Assembly (NCBI GenBank): GCA_030647255.1
Contig: JAUSJK010000065.1
Span: 1 to 38,755 of the forward strand
DNA: 38,755 nt
Reading direction: 5' to 3'
From: a bacterium
GTDB lineage: Bacteria; Patescibacteriota; Microgenomatia; UBA1406; GWC2-37-13
Shown here: piece by piece, positions 19,897 through 27,744 of the stretch
How positions within the stretch are numbered: the stretch's first letter is position 1
Layout: every line of letters begins with the position of its first letter
The notes under the pieces: generated by a model
The model's input: the letters and a program-made list of their open reading frames with translations, nothing else
The model's database searches: none
Told to the model about the DNA's origin: nothing
Program-made: the position numbers and the translations under genes

Positions 19897-21960
19897 TCAA
19901 TTACTACTATTCAACTCTTTCACTTTGTCTCGTATTCTTATAGCTAGTTCAAAGTTTAGGTTCTCCGCTTGAGTCTTCATTTCTTTTTCGAGTCTTTTGG
20001 TAATTTTTTTCTTGTCGTAAGGCGTGAGAGACTCCGTTTTGATTTCTGAAAGGTATTTTTCCGTGTACTCAGTAGTTGGTCTATCATAGACCAGATATGC
20101 TTCTTCTGTTTCGATTATTTTTTTTCGTATGGGTTTATAAATAGTTTTAGGTGTAATAGTATGCTCCTGGTTATATTTTTTTTGGTACTCACGTCGTCTG
20201 TCTATCTCCGATACGGCGGCTTTGATGGATTTAGTCTCCACATCGGCATAAATAATGACTTCACCGTCTATATTCCGAGCGGCTCTTCCCATGGTTTGGA
20301 TAAGAGATGTTCGTGATCGCAGAAATCCTTCTTTATCCGCATCGAGAATAGCGACGAGAGTCACCTCAGGAAGATCGAGTCCTTCACGAAGTAAGTTGAT
20401 TCCGATAAGGACGTCGAACTCATTTTTGCGCAAGTTATCGAGGACATCGGATCGTTCAAGCGTATGAATATCTGAATGAAGATAAGCGGCACGAATCTTC
20501 TTGTCTTTCAGATACTCGGTAAGATCTTCTGCTGTTTTTTTTGTCAGTGTTGTGACAAGCACTTTTTCCTTTTTAGCCACTCTTTTTTCTATCTCAAGTA
20601 GTAAATCAGGTATTTCATTAGTGGATGAACGGATAGTGATTTGGGGATCGATGATACCTGTCGGACGGATGAGCTGTTCGACGACTCCTGAATGTGAAGA
20701 AAAATGCTTGAGCTTTACCTCTTCTTTAGCCGTATCCATTTCCCAAGAGTCAGGAGTAGCCGACACATAGATAATATGCGGCGGAATGCGATAAAATTCG
20801 TCAAATCTCATGGGTCTGTTGTCATAGGCAGACTTCAGCCGGAAACCAAAATTGATCAGCGTCTTTTTTCTGGCAAAATCACCGTTATACATACCCCTCA
20901 GTTGCGGCACTGTCATATGAGACTCGTCAATGAATACAAGATACTTATCGCCGTACGCATGACGGAAATAATCAAGAAGCGTATGCGGCGCTTCACCTGG
21001 TTTTCTTCCGTCAAAATAGCGGGAGTAATTTTCGATGCCGTTGACATACCCTACTTCTTTGAGTATTTCTAAATCATAGTTCACTTTTTTGACAAGTCTT
21101 TGTGCCTCAATCAATTTTCCCTGGTCTTTAAGATCGGACGATTCTTTGGCTACGTCCGATCGAATCTGTTCTTCTACGGTCTTAAAGACATTAGGGTCTG
21201 TCATATAGTGTTTGGCAGGGTAGACGATAATATGAGTAAGCGGTTGAGAGTCGGACAGTTCCTTACCTGTGAGAGATTCGAATCTGATGATAGTTTTGAT
21301 CACACCGCCTTCTTCAGTGATGCGATACCCATAATCTTCGTAGGCCGGGTAGATATCGATTCTATTTCCCCGAATTCTGAATGTGCCTCTTTTAAATTCA
21401 AATTCGGATCTATCATATTGAAGTTCGGCCAATCGGACTGCCACTTGGCTCCAGTCAGCGCGCTGACCGACAGAAAGTTCGAGGATAAATTTGCCGTATT
21501 CGATAGGAGAGCCGATGTTGTAGATACAGGAAACAGACGCCACAACGACAGTATTTTTTCTCGTCAAAATATTTGTAGTTGATTTGAGGCGCAACTTATC
21601 GATAAGTTCATTTATCTGGGCTTCTTTTTCAATGTACGTATCTGTCGTTGGGATATAGGCTTCCGGCTGGTAGTAGTCATAGTATGAGACAAAGTAAGAG
21701 ACACCGTCATCAGGAAAAAAATCTCGCATCTCCTGGTAAAGTTGTCCCGCAAGAGTTTTGTTGTGGGAGATAATAAGGGCGGGCATGTTAAGATTCTGGA
21801 TGATGTTTGCCATCGTAAATGTTTTGCCAGATCCAGTTACGCCGAGAAGTACCTGGTTTTTAAGACCGCCTTTTATACCTTTGGATAAACTCTCAATTGC
21901 CTGCGGCTGATCACCTGTCGGTACAAAGCTAGACTTCAAATTAAACATAGGAGTATACAT
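19897..21960 (-). CDS. uvrB: UvrABC system protein B
   Basis: Damage-verifying helicase of nucleotide excision repair, 687 aa from this start. Walker A is GVTGSGKTFTMANI. The beta-hairpin region shows YYDYYQPEAYIP. Helicase motifs include FIDESHMTVPQLRGMY (DESH) and QTMGRAARN. The C-terminal UVR motif is seen in LEKEMKTQAENLNFELAIRI, which contacts UvrC. The reading frame is open upstream to 22005, but homologues begin just before the FNLKSSFVPTGDQPQAI segment, so ATG 21960 or ATG 21948 is more likely. No uvrA or uvrC lies in the window. Confidence 0.96.
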   Translation of the reverse strand: MYTPMFNLKSSFVPTGDQPQAIESLSKGIKGGLKNQVLLGVTGSGKTFTMANIIQNLNMPALIISHNKTLAGQLYQEMRDFFPDDGVSYFVSYYDYYQPEAYIPTTDTYIEKEAQINELIDKLRLKSTTNILTRKNTVVVASVSCIYNIGSPIEYGKFILELSVGQRADWSQVAVRLAELQYDRSEFEFKRGTFRIRGNRIDIYPAYEDYGYRITEEGGVIKTIIRFESLTGKELSDSQPLTHIIVYPAKHYMTDPNVFKTVEEQIRSDVAKESSDLKDQGKLIEAQRLVKKVNYDLEILKEVGYVNGIENYSRYFDGRKPGEAPHTLLDYFRHAYGDKYLVFIDESHMTVPQLRGMYNGDFARKKTLINFGFRLKSAYDNRPMRFDEFYRIPPHIIYVSATPDSWEMDTAKEEVKLKHFSSHSGVVEQLIRPTGIIDPQITIRSSTNEIPDLLLEIEKRVAKKEKVLVTTLTKKTAEDLTEYLKDKKIRAAYLHSDIHTLERSDVLDNLRKNEFDVLIGINLLREGLDLPEVTLVAILDADKEGFLRSRTSLIQTMGRAARNIDGEVIIYADVETKSIKAAVSEIDRRREYQKKYNQEHTITPKTIYKPIRKKIIETEEAYLVYDRPTTEYTEKYLSEIKTESLTPYDKKKITKRLEKEMKTQAENLNFELAIRIRDKVKELNSSN

Positions 21961-21999
21961 TTTATCACTTTGAGGTAGCAATATGAGGAGGGAAAATAC

Positions 22000-22150
22000 C
22001 GTCATTCTGGGGAACGATGATTGTGGGAGTGACTCCAGAATCGTTGTGAATATGATTTTAAAATATTACGAGTTGCGAGTTATGAGTTACGATAAGAAGA
22101 TTAACAACGATCCTGGATGCGTCTCATTCCATTCGACTTACCAGGATGAC
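22000..22150 (+). repeat. Cloverleaf palindromic repeat, copy 5
   Basis: It starts CGTCATTCTGG and ends CCAGGATGAC. The CCAGAATCGTTGT and AACAACGATCCTGG core is kept, but the middle arm is enlarged by an AT-rich insert (about 22050-22100). It lies between uvrB and the dedA stop. Confidence 0.7.
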
Positions 22151-22161
22151 AATCAAAATTG

Positions 22162-22794
22162 TTATTTCTTAATCATCTTTCTTATCATATTCATAATCTG
22201 CTTTCTATGGCCAGGATCTTTGAGTATATGGTAGGCTGTTGGTGCAATAGATCCAATGATAATAAGGATAATGATAGGCAATAAGTAACGGTCGACATTT
22301 GGTATGGCCTGACCTAGGAAGTAGCCGGCAACAGTCACTCCTACTGCCCACAAGAATCCTCCGATAATGTTATACGTAAGAAAGGTTGAATAATGCATAG
22401 TACCGATACCGGCCACTATGGGTGCAAAAGTTCTCACGACTGGCATGAAACGGGCAAGAATAATTGTTTTTTTCCCGTGTCTCTCATAGAACTCTTCAGC
22501 CCTTTTTAAATTATCCTGGTGAAAAAGAAGTGAATCTTTCTTTTGAAAAAGCTTTCGACCTAGTTTGTTCCCAAAAGCATAGCCTACACTATCACCCACG
22601 ACTGCACATACAAAACATACTATAGCTAGGATTTTAATATCGAATACCCCTTGAGAGGCGAGAAACCCAGCGGTAAAAAGAAGACTATCGCCAGGAAGGA
22701 AAAAACCTATAAGAAGTCCCGATTCTGCAAATACAATGGCCGCGATGCCTAGATACCCAATAGCAGGAAGAATTACTTTAAGATCAAAGTGCAT
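22162..22794 (-). CDS. DedA-family membrane protein
   Basis: 210 aa, the usual size. Family features are ESGLLIGFFLPGDSLLFTAG (about 25-44), VVGDSVGYAFGNKLGRKLF and the amphipathic motif ARFMPVVRTFAPIVAGIG, which holds the conserved Arg residues, followed by three hydrophobic helices. DedA proteins are proposed proton-coupled transporters or lipid scramblases that keep membrane composition and undecaprenyl phosphate recycling in order; which applies here is unknown. It is divergent from rsmI, with a 189-nt intergenic region that contains a strong inverted repeat. Confidence 0.9.
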   Translation of the reverse strand: MHFDLKVILPAIGYLGIAAIVFAESGLLIGFFLPGDSLLFTAGFLASQGVFDIKILAIVCFVCAVVGDSVGYAFGNKLGRKLFQKKDSLLFHQDNLKRAEEFYERHGKKTIILARFMPVVRTFAPIVAGIGTMHYSTFLTYNIIGGFLWAVGVTVAGYFLGQAIPNVDRYLLPIIILIIIGSIAPTAYHILKDPGHRKQIMNMIRKMIKK

Positions 22795-22844
22795 AATTGT
22801 TACAGAATTTCTAATTATTCTAATGTACTTAATTGACGTAAAAG

Positions 22845-22869
22845 AGAATATCAGAGTATCTGATATTCT
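22845..22869 (+). other. 10-bp perfect inverted repeat between dedA and rsmI
   Basis: AGAATATCAG and CTGATATTCT pair perfectly across a 5-nt loop. The site is 51 nt upstream of the dedA start and 114 nt upstream of rsmI. It could be an operator or a transcript hairpin; there is no T-run directly after it. Confidence 0.55.
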
Positions 22870-22921
22870 TCATCTCGTTCCTCTGATTCTCTTGATATTC
22901 TTGGGTTATTTGATCAATTAG
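22862..22921 (+). repeat. Dispersed repeat, second copy (upstream of rsmI)
   Basis: This is the partner of 10-67. The two share GATA(C/T)TCTTCATCT at the left and GATCAATTAG at the right, with several changes between. The left end overlaps the hairpin at 22845-22869. Confidence 0.5.
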
Positions 22922-22970
22922 AGGACTTAGACACCCTCTCATATTTCTTGCTACTCGCTACTTACTGCTA

Positions 22971-22976
22971 TATACT
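22971..22976 (+). promoter_or_regulatory. -10 box (TATACT) of rsmI
   Basis: TATACT ends 7 nt before ATG 22984. It supports this start over an upstream in-frame TTG at 22948. Confidence 0.5.
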
Positions 22977-22983
22977 ATCATAC

Positions 22984-23667
22984 ATGCTCTATATCGTCGG
23001 TACTCCTATCGGCAATCTCGACGACATGTCTATCCGTCAGGCCAAAACTCTTTCTCAAGCCGAGATCATATTGGCCGAGGATACACGTTCGACATCGTTT
23101 CTCATCGAAAAAATAAAGGAAAAATTTAATTACTCTATCAACCCGAACCAAAAGATTATCTCATATTATAAAGAAAAAGAATTCGAAAAACTACCTGAAA
23201 TACTTGAGTGGCTGGAGGACGGAAGAAATATTGCTCTATCTTCCGAAGCGGGTATGCCTCTGATATCTGATCCTGGGTTTTTACTCATTTCCACTTGTGT
23301 CAAAAGAAATATTCCTTTTACCGTTATACCCGGACCTTCGGCTGTGACAACCGCTGTCGTCTACTCGGGATTCAATCCTAAACAATATATGTTTCTGGGA
23401 TTTTTGCCCAAAAAGGAATCCGAGTTGATAAAACTGATAGGAAAAATAAAGGAAGTCAAAAAATTATTTCCTGATTCTATATTTGTAGCCTTTGATTCGC
23501 CTATGAGAATAAACGAATCCTTAAAATTGCTACAAGAACACTATATTGAAGGTCAGGTGGTCGTCGCCCGCGAATTGACGAAGAAGTTTGAAGAGATAAC
23601 ACGGGAAAAAATAAAGGAATTAGAGGAAAGAGAATATAAAGGAGAAATAACTCTTGTTTTGAAATAA
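22984..23667 (+). CDS. rsmI: 16S rRNA (cytidine-2'-O)-methyltransferase RsmI
   Basis: 227 aa. It shows the tetrapyrrole-methylase-fold signatures YIVGTPIGNLDDMSIRQ (4-20), ILAEDTRSTSFL, ALSSEAGMPLISDPG and VIPGPSAVTTAVVYSG, all typical of RsmI, which methylates the 2'-OH of C1402 in 16S rRNA using SAM. The family is often about 280 aa; this protein ends near the catalytic domain and lacks the C-terminal extension of E. coli RsmI. The ATG is chosen because homologues begin with LYIVGTPIGNL. Confidence 0.92.
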   Translation: MLYIVGTPIGNLDDMSIRQAKTLSQAEIILAEDTRSTSFLIEKIKEKFNYSINPNQKIISYYKEKEFEKLPEILEWLEDGRNIALSSEAGMPLISDPGFLLISTCVKRNIPFTVIPGPSAVTTAVVYSGFNPKQYMFLGFLPKKESELIKLIGKIKEVKKLFPDSIFVAFDSPMRINESLKLLQEHYIEGQVVVARELTKKFEEITREKIKELEEREYKGEITLVLK

Positions 23668-23714
23668 TGTATTGATCTACTAAATACTACTTGATTTGTG
23701 TAGGAGATTTCATC

Positions 23715-23720
23715 TATATT
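23715..23720 (+). promoter_or_regulatory. -10-like box (TATATT) of the coiled-coil protein gene
   Basis: TATATT ends 10 nt before ATG 23731. An overlapping TGTAAT ends 5 nt before it. Confidence 0.35.
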
Positions 23721-23730
23721 GTAATCTCTT

Positions 23731-24216
23731 ATGAAAACATCAGATGATTTGGCCAAAGTTACTCCGATTGAAGATGCGGAAATAGTTACAGATGAATCTG
23801 CCTTGTCTACCGATGCCGCAACAAATAGTGTCGGTCTGTCTGTCCTCGAAATAGAAAACATAATCAACGGCTATATTGCCGACCTGGAAAAACTTAAGGG
23901 AGACATGAAAGTGCAAAGAGATATGTTCAACGACGCGTTCAATAATGACGCTGAGTATGCGGAACAGCAGAAGAAAGTGAAAGAAGCGACAAGAATAAAA
24001 AGTGGTATCAAACAACGAATACTGAAACAACCTGCGGTTGCTCTTGTCGCCGATAAATTAAAATCAATGAAAGAAGAGATGGCAGATGTGGAAGACGCTA
24101 TGTCCTCATATCTTGAGAAATATCGAGCCATTGCCAACACAAACCAGATCATGGGAACAGATGGAGAAATGAGAGAGATAGTCTACGTCGCAAAACTAGT
24201 CAAAAAGAAAGTATAG
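23731..24216 (+). CDS. Coiled-coil protein of unknown function
   Basis: I do not recognise this 161-aa protein. The first 40 residues are acidic and low in structure. From about residue 44 to 145 it is helical, with heptad-like charged stretches (YIADLEKLKGDMKVQRDMF, EQQKKVKEATRIKSGIKQRI, LKSMKEEMADVEDAMSSYL). There is no signal peptide, membrane helix or cysteine. It lies between rsmI and greA, each with its own predicted -10 box, so the context gives no role. Confidence 0.7.
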   Translation: MKTSDDLAKVTPIEDAEIVTDESALSTDAATNSVGLSVLEIENIINGYIADLEKLKGDMKVQRDMFNDAFNNDAEYAEQQKKVKEATRIKSGIKQRILKQPAVALVADKLKSMKEEMADVEDAMSSYLEKYRAIANTNQIMGTDGEMREIVYVAKLVKKKV

Positions 24217-24222
24217 AAATAA

Positions 24223-24322
24223 CGTCATCCTGGTAAGTCGAATGAAATGAGACGCATCCAGGATCGTTGCCAATGAATTAATAAATACGGATTCTGGAGT
24301 CACTTCGTTCCCCAGAATGACG
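24223..24322 (+). repeat. Cloverleaf palindromic repeat, copy 6 (inverted)
   Basis: It starts CGTCATCCTGG and ends CCCCAGAATGACG, so the CCTGG-type arm comes first, opposite to copies 2, 4 and 5. The inner CCAGGATCGTTG is kept. It fills the gap before greA. Confidence 0.75.
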
Positions 24323-24336
24323 ATGGAAGAATACTA

Positions 24337-24342
24337 TATAAT
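24337..24342 (+). promoter_or_regulatory. -10 box (TATAAT) of greA
   Basis: TATAAT ends 6 nt before the greA ATG. The start codon itself is the likely transcription start. Confidence 0.55.
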
Positions 24343-24348
24343 GTCTTC

Positions 24349-24807
24349 ATGAAACCCGTCCCGATTCTTTTTACTCAAGAAGGGTATACTACCGCGAAAA
24401 AAGAATACGATGATCTTCAGACTGTGAGGGTCGAGGCTGTTGCCAATCTCAAGAAATATCGGGAGATGGGGGACTTGAGCGAAAACTCTGCCTATCGAGC
24501 GGCTAAGTGGAAACTTTCTTCTATCGATGGTCGAATCCGACGACTGGAACAGGTTCTTAAAAGAGCTAAGATAGTCGAAAAAAGATCTTCTGACAAAGTA
24601 GAGATCGGGTCCAAAGTAACCGTCGAAAGTAAATACGGAGTGCAGGAGTTCACTATAGTCGGCAGCTACGAATCAGATATCTCAAAAGGCAATCTTTCCT
24701 ATTTGTCACCATTGGGAAAAGGATTAATGCATAAGAAAATTGGTGATGAGATATCCATCTCACTTCCTCAGGAAATAGCAATTTATAAAATAATTAAGGT
24801 CCTCTGA
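24349..24807 (+). CDS. greA: Transcription elongation factor GreA
   Basis: 152 aa, normal length. The N-terminal coiled coil contains LTQEGY-like FTQEGYTTAKKEYDDLQ and the tip sequence EMGDLSENSAYRAAK. This tip carries the acidic pair (Asp and Glu) that enters the RNA polymerase secondary channel and triggers cleavage of backtracked RNA. The C-terminal FKBP-like domain has VEIGSKVTVESKYG, SPLGKGLMHKKIGDEI and a final hydrophobic strand. It is convergent with the VKOR-DHODH gene (28-nt gap). Confidence 0.95.
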   Translation: MKPVPILFTQEGYTTAKKEYDDLQTVRVEAVANLKKYREMGDLSENSAYRAAKWKLSSIDGRIRRLEQVLKRAKIVEKRSSDKVEIGSKVTVESKYGVQEFTIVGSYESDISKGNLSYLSPLGKGLMHKKIGDEISISLPQEIAIYKIIKVL

Positions 24808-24835
24808 CCCTTCCCAAATTTGTAAAACTACCAGC

Positions 24836-26380
24836 TCAACTTTTATTTCTAATACCAATTGCTTGAGAGATATGGGTGAAGCCGTCTTTTTTCAAAAGAT
24901 CGATTAATCCTATGTTGATCTGGGCGATGAGTTGGGGGCCTTGAAAGATCATACCCGTGATAAGCTGTACCAACGATGCTCCCAAGGTTATTTTTGTATA
25001 CGCGTCCTTACCGCTGAATATACCACCACAGCCGATGATAGTGAAACGTTTTTTATAATGTCTATACGCGAGTTTAATCAATTCGTTAGATCTCGTAAAT
25101 GTCGGTTTACCGCTGAAATAGCCCACACGAAACTGTCGCACCTCTTTTTGGTCTAAGAAGGGATTTTTCCTATCTTTCTGCAGGTTGCCGAAAATAACAC
25201 CCGCAGGTGAATGATCGGCTATTACTTTTAACATGCCCAGTGTTTCTCTATCAGATTTTTCAATGGGCATTTTGATAAAGACGGGTTTCTTAAGGTGAAG
25301 CTTGTCTATCTCAGTTAATAATTCGCTTACATTTTTAGGAGGATAAAAAGTAATATCACCATAGAGATTGGGACAACTGATATTCAGTTCATAATATGAG
25401 TGGGCAACTTTTGATTTTTCAAATGCGGTAAAGGCCTGGATTATATCTTCAATACTTTGCTTTTGAGTTTTTAATGCGACAGTATTTGTTCTCCCGATAC
25501 TTATTCCTACAGGTATCTTAAAATCGAGATTTGAGAGACTGCTGACCATTGTTGCCGCTCCGAGATTTTTAAACCCCTTATTGACCATGAGAGACTGTGA
25601 TTTAGGCAGTCTGCCAAGCATAGGCGACGGATTACCTTTGTAAGGCATATTTGTAATCGTTCCTATACTTTGAAAACCAAATCCGACTGAAGGAAGTATC
25701 TGAGTCAGTCTTCCTTCATAATCAAATCCCGCGGCCAAGCCAACGGGATTCGTGAATATAATACCTTTAATCGTTTGTTCTAATGATTCATTTTTTTCAG
25801 TGCACACCTTTGATAATAGGTTTTTAACTACATTATTTTTTCCCATCATTTCACCCAATGCGACAGTGTGATTGTGCACAGTTTCGGGATCAATTTTGAA
25901 AAGTATTTTTTTGATAACGTACCGATATATCAGGGCCATTTTGAGTAAGGCGAGCATTTTTCTTTCTCTGGAAAAAACGATCTGGACGATGATAAAAAGA
26001 GACGTGCTTATCAAAGCTGAGACCATACAGTAGAGACAGATAGCCTTAATGATGAAAATCTGCAAAAATACTAAATACAATGAGGTTACAAATCCTATGG
26101 TTGTTAGAATGATGAGTGTATATATTCCCTTTCGATTATTCGTCGCAAGAATAAAAAGAGAACTGATGAGTAGGAAGCAGTAATAAAAAATTCCGAAGAG
26201 AGCTAGAGGTATGCCAAATACTGTGGAGTAACTACTCTGTAACACTTTCCCACAATCTGAAAAGAAAATACTCGTTGAGCAGGGGAGAATAATCCGGCTG
26301 TAATGTTCGTACGTCAAGTAGATAGAATCAATAAGACCAACCGAAGCCAAAGCCAATACTGCCAAAAGCCCTTTTTTCAT
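24836..26380 (-). CDS. VKOR domain fused to dihydroorotate dehydrogenase
   Basis: One uninterrupted 514-aa frame. Residues 1-135 are a VKOR-type four-helix membrane enzyme with Cys34 and Cys43 in the loop, SSYSTVFGIPLALFG (49-63) and the active-site pair CLYC (115-118). Residues from about 145 form a dihydroorotate dehydrogenase: IDPETVHNHT (163-172) resembles class 2 enzymes, then NPVGLAAGFD (211-220), GFGFQSIGTIT and the FMN-binding GCGGIFSG. The catalytic base position is NISCPN with Cys336, as in class 1, whereas class 2 has Ser. Both parents of such a fusion can pass electrons to quinone. The fusion implies disulfide formation and pyrimidine synthesis sharing a membrane site. A TATAAT lies 15 nt upstream of the ATG. 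Confidence 0.85.
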   Translation of the reverse strand: MKKGLLAVLALASVGLIDSIYLTYEHYSRIILPCSTSIFFSDCGKVLQSSYSTVFGIPLALFGIFYYCFLLISSLFILATNNRKGIYTLIILTTIGFVTSLYLVFLQIFIIKAICLYCMVSALISTSLFIIVQIVFSRERKMLALLKMALIYRYVIKKILFKIDPETVHNHTVALGEMMGKNNVVKNLLSKVCTEKNESLEQTIKGIIFTNPVGLAAGFDYEGRLTQILPSVGFGFQSIGTITNMPYKGNPSPMLGRLPKSQSLMVNKGFKNLGAATMVSSLSNLDFKIPVGISIGRTNTVALKTQKQSIEDIIQAFTAFEKSKVAHSYYELNISCPNLYGDITFYPPKNVSELLTEIDKLHLKKPVFIKMPIEKSDRETLGMLKVIADHSPAGVIFGNLQKDRKNPFLDQKEVRQFRVGYFSGKPTFTRSNELIKLAYRHYKKRFTIIGCGGIFSGKDAYTKITLGASLVQLITGMIFQGPQLIAQINIGLIDLLKKDGFTHISQAIGIRNKS

Positions 26381-26427
26381 TGTTGTATAAGCCCTATTAT
26401 ATCGTATTATTCATGGGTTATTCTTCC

Positions 26428-27141
26428 TCAATATGGTCGGACAATATAGCCTAATGCTCCGTGGATATCCTTAGATTGTCTTCCATACATTTGAGAAATT
26501 GGTGTAAATTGAACCGCCATGATATCTCCTCGTGTATAATCCTTCCATGACATATTAGGCAAAAGTGCTTGTTGATCTTTTCTACCTAAAACTACAAACG
26601 GCTCTCCTTCTGTAGGGCCTGCTACGCTAGTTCGATCTTCTACATGCAATAGGTACACATACTTGTCTAAAGCTTCCCGTATTTTCTTCGCATCCTCAAA
26701 TTGTTTACCAGAAGATTGTACTCGTGCTCTTTTTACTTCTTGACCATCGACAGTGCGTTCAAAAGCGGGCGTAGTACTTCCTTCTCTCTGAATAGAATGA
26801 TAAATAAGGTCAAAGCTTACAGTACTATCTGGTAATCCATGAAAAGTGACATATGGATTAAGTTCTTGAGAGCGATTTATATCAATTAAATCAACTATAT
26901 CATCTCTTCTATCTCCCACTTTAAACGCCATTTGATCTGCATGAGTTCGAACCCTTGGATTAAATTTTACTCCTATTGCTTGTGAAAGAGCGGCATATGC
27001 GTAAAGAGTTTCAGGGTATAGTTCTGCGATTAAAGATTTCTCATACTCACTTCGTGCTGGATTCCTATCTGGTAACATGAAACCCTTGTCCGTAGTTAAA
27101 AAAATCGAATTAACAGTTCTTAATTCGGCATTACTACCCAT
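26428..27141 (-). CDS. Hypothetical protein
   Basis: A 237-aa protein I cannot assign. It has no membrane helix, signal peptide or cysteine. It contains mixed alpha/beta-looking stretches such as YPETLYAYAALSQAIGVKF, DDIVDLIDINRSQELNP and ALDKYVYLLHVEDRTS, and ends in GALGYIVRPY. The ATG is preceded by a distant TATAAT (about 36 nt upstream). It lies just before the tRNA and accessory region; the 203 nt between it and the tRNA are AT-rich without a gene. Confidence 0.65.
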   Translation of the reverse strand: MGSNAELRTVNSIFLTTDKGFMLPDRNPARSEYEKSLIAELYPETLYAYAALSQAIGVKFNPRVRTHADQMAFKVGDRRDDIVDLIDINRSQELNPYVTFHGLPDSTVSFDLIYHSIQREGSTTPAFERTVDGQEVKRARVQSSGKQFEDAKKIREALDKYVYLLHVEDRTSVAGPTEGEPFVVLGRKDQQALLPNMSWKDYTRGDIMAVQFTPISQMYGRQSKDIHGALGYIVRPY

Positions 27142-27344
27142 ATATTTTAAGAATAAATGAATAATGAGGCCATTATATCATATTACAATTTACTACACTT
27201 TTTAGTACTATTTTGATACAATAGAGAAACCAAAAAAAGTACATTGAAATTTATAACATTTCACTTTTAATTTTTAACTTTTAACTTTTAAATATTAATT
27301 GCGTTAGAAACAATGACGGCCTAGCCTGCCCGCCAGTGCATGTA

Positions 27345-27418
27345 GCTCTCTTCGTCTAGCGGCCTAGGACATCTGGTTTTCAGCCAGAGAATCACGGGTT
27401 CGAATCCCGTAGAGAGCA
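27345..27418 (+). tRNA. tRNA-Glu (anticodon TTC)
   Basis: A full cloverleaf is visible. The acceptor GCTCTCT pairs with AGAGAGC (27411-27417). The D arm contains AGCGGCCTAGGAC. The anticodon stem TCTGG/CCAGA encloses loop TTTTCAG with anticodon TTC at 27379-27381. The T arm is ACGGG-TTCGAAT-CCCGT. The discriminator is A and the CCA end is not encoded. Confidence 0.95.
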
Positions 27419-27430
27419 CAGGCGTTGCAG

Positions 27431-27488
27431 GCGGGGACGGCAGGTTTTCAGCCTGTCTACACCAGTTCGAATCTGGTTGGGGTCACCC
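27431..27488 (+). pseudogene. tRNA-Glu-like 3' half (outer repeat A)
   Basis: An anticodon arm (GCAGG/CCTGT, with one G-T pair, around loop TTTTCAG) and a perfect T arm (ACCAG-TTCGAAT-CTGGT) are followed by a TGGGGTC acceptor strand. No matching 5' acceptor or D arm precedes them. It lies 12 nt after the intact tRNA-Glu. Its 3' end recurs at 36768-36786. Confidence 0.7.
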
Positions 27489-27612
27489 GAAGCCATACTA
27501 CCCTGTGGGAAGTGGCGTATGGATTGATATAACAAGCTAATCAAGCGATTCTATATAACTAATAAGACTTTTGATAACTAGCCTCATACCCTAAAGCCAT
27601 TCGAACTTTTAA

Positions 27613-27618
27613 TATAAT
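27613..27618 (+). promoter_or_regulatory. -10 box (TATAAT) with no full gene behind it
   Basis: TATAAT ends 6 nt before ATG 27625, the exact spacing of real leaderless genes here, but the frame closes after 13 codons at TAA 27664-27666. The remainder of 27489-27689 has only a short CCATAC/GTATGG inverted repeat and no gene. Confidence 0.35.
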
Positions 27619-27689
27619 ACTTTTATGCGATTAATGAATTTCTCAAAGTATAAATTTACCTATTAAGTAAACGACTTGAATAATTTCCC

Positions 27690-27735
27690 AAATTCCTTAA
27701 TTGCTAGTTCGAATAGATATTCGTCGGGGTCGCAC
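27690..27735 (+). repeat. Direct repeat B, left boundary of the accessory cluster
   Basis: This 46-nt stretch aligns without gaps to 36335-36380 at 37 of 46 positions. The shared core is CTAGTTCGAATAG and then CGGGGTC(G/A)CAC. TTCGAAT plus GGGGTC-AC resembles a tRNA T loop and acceptor end, so it may be an old attachment site or tRNA remnant. Confidence 0.6.
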
Positions 27736-27744
27736 TGAACTGGT

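Noticed and set aside
21100-21582. 160-codon plus-strand frame opposite uvrB
   Set aside because: It overlaps the conserved UvrB helicase region on the other strand; its composition reads as a shadow.
27431-27488. A second functional tRNA linked to the two synthetase-like ligases
   Set aside because: The 5' acceptor strand and D arm are absent, and both ligases lack tRNA-binding domains, so a functional link cannot be supported.
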